From contig NZ_BNEM01000001.1 in assembly GCF_018327705.1 (NCBI RefSeq), positions 1,922,001-1,986,000 of the forward strand: a stretch of DNA of 64,000 nucleotides, read 5' to 3'. A model generated the notes under the pieces. That model made no database searches and was not told the DNA's origin. It worked only from the letters and a program-made list of their open reading frames with translations. This document shows positions 59,225-64,000 of this stretch, piece after piece; the first letter of the stretch is position 1, and each line of letters starts with the position of its first letter. Position numbers and translations under genes: made by a program. This stretch comes from Catellatospora sp. TT07R-123 (GTDB taxonomy: Bacteria; Actinomycetota; Actinomycetes; Mycobacteriales; Micromonosporaceae).

Positions 59225-59719
59225 ATGGGGCACGACTTCGACGCGCTGTACGCGGCGCACTTCACCTCGCTGACGGCGCAGCTTTACGCGTACCTCGGGG
59301 ACCGGCAGGAGGCGCAGGACGTCACCCAGGAGGCGTTCTGCCGGGCGCTGGCCCGCTGGCGCGACGTCAGCGCGTACGACGACCCGGTCGCCTGGGTGCG
59401 CCGGGTCGCCTGGAACCTCGCCACCTCGCACTTCCGGCGGCTGAAGGTCGCCGCGGCGTTCCGGCGCAGGCACCGGGAGGAGCAGGTCCCGGCGCCGAGC
59501 CCGGACCGCGTCGCGCTGTTCGCCGCGCTGCGCACGCTGTCGCCGCAGCCCCGGCAGGCGGTGGTGCTGCACTACCTGGCCGACCAGTCGGTGGCCGACA
59601 TCGCCGTGTCGATGCAGGTGTCGACCGGCACCGTGAAGTCGTGGCTGCACCGGGCGCGTACCGCGCTGGCCGGGCAGCTCCAGCCCGCCCCGGACGCCGA
59701 GGAGGCCCGCGATGCCTGA
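59225..59719 (+). CDS. ECF sigma factor, SigE-like subfamily
   Basis: The 164-aa protein has sigma region 2 (FDALYAAHFTSLTAQLYAYL, DRQEAQDVTQEAFCRALARW) and region 4 (LRTLSPQPRQAVVLHYLADQ, VADIAVSMQVSTGTVKSWLH). This is the compact SigE-type ECF factor of actinomycetes. GGGAGGG before the ATG at 59225 sets the start. The following gene overlaps it by 8 bases and encodes a membrane protein, which is the usual position of a regulator of the sigma factor. Confidence 0.93.
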   Translation: MGHDFDALYAAHFTSLTAQLYAYLGDRQEAQDVTQEAFCRALARWRDVSAYDDPVAWVRRVAWNLATSHFRRLKVAAAFRRRHREEQVPAPSPDRVALFAALRTLSPQPRQAVVLHYLADQSVADIAVSMQVSTGTVKSWLHRARTALAGQLQPAPDAEEARDA

Positions 59720-60671
59720 GCAGACCGACCCGATGACCGAGGCGTTCTTCCAGTTCCGGCTGGAGGCGCCGCACGAGGTCGTGGTGCCGGGGGCGGCGGC
59801 GGCCCGGCGCACCGTGCAGCGGCGCCGTACCGCCCGTACCGGCGTGCTCGCCGCGATCGCCGCGATCGCGCTGGCCGCGGGCGCCTATACCGCGGGCGTA
59901 CGGGCGACCCGCACCACCGAGCCCGCCGGGCCGTCGGCTGCGCCGTCGTCCCCGCCCCTGACCGACGAGCAGCTACAGCCGCTCGGCGTGCGGGCGCTGC
60001 GCATCCTCGGCTACCTTCCGGAGCAGGCACGACCCGGCATGCTCTTCGGGCCGGTCGGTGCCGGGGTCAGCGGCTTCAGCTACTCGTTCGGCACCCCGCA
60101 GGACCCGCTGCCGCTCGGCGAGTACACCCTGCGGGCGGTCTGCGTCGGCGGCGCCGGGCAGGTCCGGCTGCGCTGGGAGGCCGCCGACAGCCACCGTTAC
60201 GTGTCCGTGCCCTGCGACGAGACGGTCACCCAGTTGACGGTCGCGCTGACCGCGGTCAGCGCGGCCACCATCACGTTCAGCGGAGACGATCGGGCGGGCG
60301 GGCACTCAGGCATCGCCGTCACCGTGACCAACCCCAACCTCATCCGTGCCGAGCAGGCCTTCCTGTCCGCGACCGGACCGTTCCTGAGCCGCGGCTCGGG
60401 TGAGCTGAACGCGACTCGCCGCGACGTCGACGAGGCGGTGACGTCCGGGTCGTTGCGCCTGGACGTAGCCTGCGCCGGGGCGGGCGTCGTCACCGTCCGG
60501 CTGATCCTCGGCGGCTCGACGGACACGGCCGAGGTGCCTTGCACGTCGTCTCCGCAGCTGGTCACGCTGCGCCTGGATGATGCGCGGGGCGGGCCGCTGA
60601 CCGTCGAACTCGACCCGGACCAGGAGGCGTTCAAGGTGTCGGCCGCCGCCTACCGGGTACGCCGGGCGTGA
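59712..60671 (+). CDS. Membrane protein coupled to the ECF sigma factor
   Basis: The 319-aa protein has a short cytoplasmic N-terminus (about 45 residues, ending in RRTVQRRRTARTG), one transmembrane helix (about 44-62), a Pro/Ser/Thr linker and a large extracellular beta-rich part with two similar segments, each containing a cysteine pair (CVGGAGQVRLRWE...VPC; CAGAGVVTVRLIL...VPC). The N-terminus lacks a recognisable zinc anti-sigma domain, so an anti-sigma role is inferred from gene order only. Confidence 0.75.
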   Translation: MPEQTDPMTEAFFQFRLEAPHEVVVPGAAAARRTVQRRRTARTGVLAAIAAIALAAGAYTAGVRATRTTEPAGPSAAPSSPPLTDEQLQPLGVRALRILGYLPEQARPGMLFGPVGAGVSGFSYSFGTPQDPLPLGEYTLRAVCVGGAGQVRLRWEAADSHRYVSVPCDETVTQLTVALTAVSAATITFSGDDRAGGHSGIAVTVTNPNLIRAEQAFLSATGPFLSRGSGELNATRRDVDEAVTSGSLRLDVACAGAGVVTVRLILGGSTDTAEVPCTSSPQLVTLRLDDARGGPLTVELDPDQEAFKVSAAAYRVRRA

Positions 60672-60750
60672 ACCGCCGACGGGACCGGCCGCGCACCGGG
60701 GGCGGGCCCTCCGCCATCCCGACCCACCCCCAGCCCCAACCCACCCCTCC

Positions 60751-60863
60751 TTCATAGACCACCCACCCCTTCTTCATAGACCGCCCACCTCTTCTTCATA
60801 GACGCTGGCCTATTACATAGAAGATGATCTTCTTGGAGTCGACGTAATTGGCCAGCGTCTATG
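60751..60863. repeat. 22-bp tandem repeats leading into a nested hairpin
   Basis: ttcatagac begins at 60751, 60773 and 60795, exactly 22 bases apart. The third unit forms the left arm catagacgctggcctattac (60797-60816), which pairs with 60844-60863 except for one base. Inside lies agaagatgatcttct (60819-60833), itself a hairpin. The block is much AT-richer than its surroundings. Confidence 0.85.
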
Positions 60864-60926
60864 GATCGCGCCACAGGGAGACGCCTTCCCCCCGGACCCT
60901 GCGGAGATCCTGGCGGCCAGCTCCGA

Positions 60927-61040
60927 CCGCAGCCAGCGATCTTCGCGCAGAGATCGCAGTTTCCGGTCACCCCCAGCGGTCCACGCCCAGGTCTTGACCG
61001 ACGACAGCGATCTTCACGCGGAGATCGCCGCCTGCGGTCA
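60927..61040. repeat. Two direct copies of a family C hairpin
   Basis: The units at 60927-60970 and 60997-61040 each read gaccg...gcgatct...agatcgc...cggtc, so each can fold with an outer gaccg/cggtc and an inner gcgatct/agatcgc stem. They are 70 bases apart and related to the family C arms at 12116 and 39827. Confidence 0.75.
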
Positions 61041-61085
61041 CCTTCTGCGGTCGGGCCCGGCCCCACCACCCCATCCAGCCGAGTC

Positions 61086-61145
61086 GATCACGGCGCCAGG
61101 GTGGCGACACACCGTCGAACCCCGCCATAAGTTCATGATCAACGG
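61086..61145. repeat. Intergenic repeat D, copy 2
   Basis: This 60-bp stretch (gatcacggcgccagggtggc to ccataagttcatgatcaac) is the inverted counterpart of 11994-12054, and it is also next to family C repeats. Confidence 0.8.
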
Positions 61146-61210
61146 GTGGGGGCGGGGCCAGGGTCGGGGCGGGGGCGGGGGCGCGGGAGGGCGATGTGGG
61201 CCTTCCCGGT

Positions 61211-61224
61211 GGAAAACGCTTGCC
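61211..61224. promoter_or_regulatory. LacI-type operator upstream of the CBM2-PL3 gene
   Basis: The sequence ggaaaacgcttgcc shares aaacg-ttgc with the uronate operators. It lies about 140 bases upstream of the gene start. The match is weaker than at the other four sites. Confidence 0.45.
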
Positions 61225-61361
61225 GTACGATGCATTGCAGGGAGCCGTATCGATGTCTCAGCGCCCTGCCGGCAGCCGCCGCCGACCCCTGGGCAGGGGA
61301 GTCGAAGCGCCCGTCCGGCAGACGGGCGGGCGCACCCCCACTCACCTCGGGAGACTCCCCC

Positions 61362-62546
61362 ATGTACCCACGACGGCGCCGTACGGCGCTGCTCGCCTCA
61401 GCCGCGGCACTGCTGACAGCCCTGACCGCCGGGGCGCTCATGGCCGCCCCCGCCGCCCAGGCCGCCAGCGGCTGCCAGGTCGCCTACTCGGTCACGTCCC
61501 AGTGGCCGGGCGGGTTCAGCGCCAACATCGCCATCACCAACCTCGGCTCGGCCGTCAACGGCTGGACCCTGAACTGGACGTTCACCGCGGGCCAGGCCGT
61601 GACCCAGGCGTGGGGGTTCACCGCGAACCCCGCCAGCGGCGCGGTCACCGCCCGCAACGTCGACTACACCGCCGCCATCCCGACCAACGGCACGGTCAGC
61701 GTCGGGTTCAACGGCTCCTGGAACAACTCGGCCAACCCGGTGCCCGCCTCGTTCACCCTCAACGGGACGGTCTGCACCGGATCGGTGACCAGCCCGGCGC
61801 CGAGCGCCACCCGCAGCACGGCCCCCAGCCCGTCGCGCTCGGTGACGCCTTCCCCGTCGTCCAATCCGGGCACCGTCCCGACGTGGCCGACGAAGTCCGG
61901 TGACGCCGGCCTGCCCAACGGCACCATCCAGGTCAGCGGCGTGTTCGACGGCGGCATGAAACGCTACTGCTGCATCGGCGACGGCGGACAATCCGAAAGC
62001 CAAGACCCCATGTTCGAACTCGCCAACGGCGCCACCATCAAAAACGTCATCCTCGGCTCCCCCGCCGGAGACGGCATCCACTGCCTGGGCACCTGCACCA
62101 TCCAAAACGTCTGGTGGGAAGACGTCGGCGAAGACGCCGCCACCTTCCTCCAGACCAACGGCGGCACCTCCTACATCATCGGCGGAGGCGCCAAATCCGC
62201 CTCCGACAAGGTGTTCCAGCACAACGGCAACGGCACCGTCAACATCAGCGGCTTCTACGTCGAAAACGCCGGCAAGCTCTACCGCGCCTGCGGCAACTGC
62301 ACCAACAGCTACCAGCGCAACGTCGTCATCGACAACGTCTGGGTCAAGACCACCAGCGTCGTAGCCGGCATCAACACCAACTGGGGCGACACCGCCCGCT
62401 TCACCCGCATCAACGTCTACAGCACCAGCACCATCATCTGCGACAAATACAAAGGCGCACCCAAGGGCAGCGAACCCACCCACATCGGCAGCGGCGCCGA
62501 CGGCGTCAACTGCTTCTACAACCCCACCGACATCATCCAGCGGTAG
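61362..62546 (+). CDS. Secreted pectate lyase, family PL3, with N-terminal CBM2
   Basis: The 394-aa protein has a signal peptide (RRRRTALLASAAALLTALTA, cleavage near AAQAA), a cellulose-binding CBM2 at about 36-140 with the Cys38-Cys138 pair and aromatic WPGGFSANIAITNLG and NGWTLNWTF segments, a Ser/Pro/Thr linker (141-168), and a PL3 domain (170-394) nearly identical with that of the 53180 gene. The CBM would hold the enzyme on cellulose in plant cell walls while it cuts nearby pectin. GGGAG precedes the ATG. Confidence 0.94.
   Translation: MYPRRRRTALLASAAALLTALTAGALMAAPAAQAASGCQVAYSVTSQWPGGFSANIAITNLGSAVNGWTLNWTFTAGQAVTQAWGFTANPASGAVTARNVDYTAAIPTNGTVSVGFNGSWNNSANPVPASFTLNGTVCTGSVTSPAPSATRSTAPSPSRSVTPSPSSNPGTVPTWPTKSGDAGLPNGTIQVSGVFDGGMKRYCCIGDGGQSESQDPMFELANGATIKNVILGSPAGDGIHCLGTCTIQNVWWEDVGEDAATFLQTNGGTSYIIGGGAKSASDKVFQHNGNGTVNISGFYVENAGKLYRACGNCTNSYQRNVVIDNVWVKTTSVVAGINTNWGDTARFTRINVYSTSTIICDKYKGAPKGSEPTHIGSGADGVNCFYNPTDIIQR
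61852..62543 (+). repeat. 692-bp direct repeat (PL3 catalytic module), copy 2
   Basis: This copy matches 53904-54595 except at about four bases. The sequences upstream and downstream are unrelated, so the duplicated unit is the tip of the linker plus catalytic domain, ending at the stop codon (TAA in copy 1, TAG here). Confidence 0.9.
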
Positions 62547-62553
62547 ATGCTGA

Positions 62554-62590
62554 CCGCGGCCGGGCGTCCGCCTCGGGCGCCCGGCCGCGG
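62554..62590. terminator. Bidirectional hairpin terminator
   Basis: Perfect 13-bp arms ccgcggccgggcg (62554-62566) and cgcccggccgcgg (62578-62590) with an 11-nt loop lie between convergent stops at 62546 and 62599. Confidence 0.8.
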
Positions 62591-62598
62591 GACGCGGT

Positions 62599-63372
62599 TC
62601 AGCGCGGCAGTTCCTGTCCGGTCAGCTCCGCGCACAGGGCCAGCAGGCGGTCCTGCACCGACAGGTCGTACGCGGCCGGGTTGGCCTTGAGGTCCCGGCG
62701 GCGCTTGAGATAGCGGCCGGTGAACCCGACCTCCGACTCCGGCGCCGCGGCCAGCCACACCTGCGTCTCGGCGCCGTCGGGCAGCTCGTCGACGGCGTTC
62801 TGGCCGCCCATCCGGGTCTTGATCCAGCCCGGGTCGACGGCGTTGCTGAGGGTGCCCGGCCACAGCCGGGCGACGGCGAACGCGAGCGCGACGTCGTACA
62901 GCTTGGAGTCGCTGTAGGCCTGCATGCCGTCCCAGGGCCTGCGCGCGTACTGCGGGTCGTCGAGGTCGGCGCGGCCGCCCGCCTCCAGGCCCGAGGTCAG
63001 GTAGACCAGGCGGCCCGGCGCGGGCATCAGGGCCGTCAGCAGGTACGGCGCCAGCACGTTGACGGCGAATATCCGCTCGATGCCGTCGGGGGTCACCTCG
63101 CGGTGCGCCGCCCCGCCGCCGACGCCCACGTTGTGGACCACGCTGTCGTACGGCCCGAGCGCGTTAGCCGCGAGCGCCAGCGCCCGGGTCTGGGTAAGCT
63201 CGGAGACGTCGCCCACCACGACCGCGGCCGCGTCCGGCACCGCCGCGCGCACCTGGTCGGCCCGGGCCTCGTTCCGGGCGTGCAGGACGACGCGGTGGCC
63301 GTCGCGCGCAAGCGTGCGGGCGGTCTCCAGGCCGATGCCGTCGGCCGATCCGGTCACGAAGATGCTGCTCAT
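62599..63372 (-). CDS. Short-chain dehydrogenase/reductase
   Basis: The 257-aa protein has the SDR cofactor motif FVTGSADGIGLETARTLARDG, VVVGDVSELTQTR, VVHNVGVGGGAAH (in place of NNAG), the catalytic YSDSK with LVYLTSG upstream, and VDPGWIKTRMGG. The second half is short and variable as in many uncharacterised SDRs. GGAGGAAG sets the ATG at 63372. The substrate is unknown. It is divergent from the last gene in the window. Confidence 0.9.
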   Translation of the reverse strand: MSSIFVTGSADGIGLETARTLARDGHRVVLHARNEARADQVRAAVPDAAAVVVGDVSELTQTRALALAANALGPYDSVVHNVGVGGGAAHREVTPDGIERIFAVNVLAPYLLTALMPAPGRLVYLTSGLEAGGRADLDDPQYARRPWDGMQAYSDSKLYDVALAFAVARLWPGTLSNAVDPGWIKTRMGGQNAVDELPDGAETQVWLAAAPESEVGFTGRYLKRRRDLKANPAAYDLSVQDRLLALCAELTGQELPR

Positions 63373-63490
63373 GACTTCCTCCACTGTCTGGAGTGAAAAC
63401 GCTACCCACGTGGTTTAGGCGTCGCGGACGCCGGGTACGCGATCGCTCGCGTCTATGCGGACGCGGCCACGACAACCCCCGGGAGGCACG

Positions 63491-64000
63491 ATGAGGGGCG
63501 AGCACCGCAACCGCACCGCGGTGGCGCAGCACGAGCGCCGCGAACCCGTTCCGGAACCCGGCGACCTGCTCGCCGACTGGGCCGCCGACGGCGGCTGCGT
63601 GTGCGTACGTGTGCTCACCTGCGGCGACGTGGTCGCCGTACACAGCCTCTATCCGAACATGGGTCCCGGTTTCGTGGGCTTCGACATCTTCCGGATGGCC
63701 GACGGGGTGCCCGCCGAGCACTGGAGCGTGCTCCAGCCGCTGGCCCGGCCGGGTGGCCAGGACGAGATCGGCGGCCCGCGTACGGTCAGCCAGCCGCGCC
63801 AGTCGTCGACCAGCCGCCGCGTGGTCGACTACCTGGTCGACAACGTGCTGGTGCCGCGCGACTTCGAGCACCTGTGCCGGTTCGTGACGACCGGCCTGAA
63901 GCAGCACCGCCCCGGCGTGGCCGACGGCATCGGCGGGTGGTGGGAGCAGCTGCGCGACCAGGACGTCCGCTACGAGCGGCGGCACCTGACCGTGGCCGAC
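63491..64000 (+). CDS. SnoaL-like protein, cut by the window end
   Basis: The frame starts at ATG 63491 with GGGAGG upstream and stays open for 170 codons to the edge. The segment VVAVHSLYPNMGPGFVGFDIFRMADGVPAEHWSVLQPL is the signature of SnoaL-like (NTF2-fold) proteins, and a second similar domain may begin at the end. Members cyclise polyketides or act as small-molecule enzymes; this one's role is unknown. The N-terminal 20 residues are basic and not part of the fold. Confidence 0.75.
   Translation, partial: MRGEHRNRTAVAQHERREPVPEPGDLLADWAADGGCVCVRVLTCGDVVAVHSLYPNMGPGFVGFDIFRMADGVPAEHWSVLQPLARPGGQDEIGGPRTVSQPRQSSTSRRVVDYLVDNVLVPRDFEHLCRFVTTGLKQHRPGVADGIGGWWEQLRDQDVRYERRHLTVAD

Larger units (their letters stand above)
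60672..61361. other. 690-bp structured intergenic region
   Basis: No gene is supported. In order it contains three 22-bp direct repeats running into a nested hairpin (60751-60863), two family C hairpins (60927-60970 and 60997-61040), repeat D copy 2 (61086-61145), a G-rich stretch, and a LacI-type site (61211-61224) before the PL3 gene. Confidence 0.8.

Noticed and set aside
60844-60870. tRNA-like arm in the hairpin at 60.8 kb
   Set aside because: No acceptor, anticodon or T-arm consensus can be fitted.
54598-61852. A genomic island or mobile element bounded by the two PL3 modules
   Set aside because: The repeats are coding domains, the genes between are ordinary chromosomal types, and no integrase or attachment site is seen.

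Overview
The window is 64 kb of very GC-rich DNA with actinomycete gene structure: strong GC bias at third codon positions, many GTG starts, short intergenic gaps, Tat and lipoprotein signals, and several LacI, TetR and ECF regulators. A Micromonosporaceae-type soil or plant-litter actinomycete fits best; the family is inference from style and gene content. I saw no tRNA, rRNA, CRISPR array, transposase or phage gene.

Layout. 1-11.9 kb: the end of an ABC solute-binding protein, an FAD oxidase, a three-gene signalling operon (response regulator-phosphatase, CHASE3 histidine kinase, response regulator), a PHP phosphatase, a secreted X-Pro peptidase, small unknown genes, an arginase-like protein, and an XRE-cupin/GNAT pair. 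12-19.7 kb: a secreted GH127 enzyme with a LamG domain, unknown genes, an S41 peptidase, a solitary LacI regulator and an M50-like membrane protein without HEXXH. 19.8-29.5 kb: a minus-strand plant-glycan operon (GH127, solute-binding lipoprotein, two permeases, 1100-aa secreted hydrolase) divergent from its LacI regulator. 29.7-40 kb: mixed housekeeping and accessory genes, including a PmoA-like gene behind a LacI-type operator.

40-54.6 kb is the core of a pectin/hexuronate system. A minus-strand operon holds LacI, solute-binding protein, two permeases and a YesL-like protein. A divergent, translationally coupled plus-strand operon holds Gfo/Idh, uronate isomerase, an L-fuconate-dehydratase-like enolase-superfamily enzyme, a fructuronate-reductase-type dehydrogenase and a second Gfo/Idh. 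Secreted PL1 and PL3 pectate lyases follow. A second PL3 lyase at 61.4-62.5 kb has an almost identical catalytic module with a different binding module. Operator-like sites resembling GCAAACGNTTGC lie at the LacI gene, the uronate operon, the PmoA-like gene, the PL1 gene and the second PL3 gene, so the pieces look like one regulon: lyases cut pectin outside, the ABC system imports fragments, and the cytoplasmic enzymes take uronate towards 2-keto-3-deoxygluconate. Neither cluster carries an ABC ATPase, and no KDG kinase or aldolase is present.

54.6-64 kb: a TetX-like monooxygenase under a TetR gene preceded by three phased palindromes, a LysE exporter with its LysR regulator, an ECF sigma factor with a coupled membrane protein, a structured repeat-rich intergenic region, the second PL3 lyase, an SDR, and a truncated SnoaL-like gene.

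The least explained content is intergenic. It includes a family of 60-nt hairpins with an invariant 20-bp stem and variable 8-nt loop, a second hairpin family, a composite repeat cassette shared by the 12-kb and 61-kb intergenic regions, a 22-bp tandem repeat running into a nested hairpin, and a palindrome inserted in frame in the uronate dehydrogenase gene.
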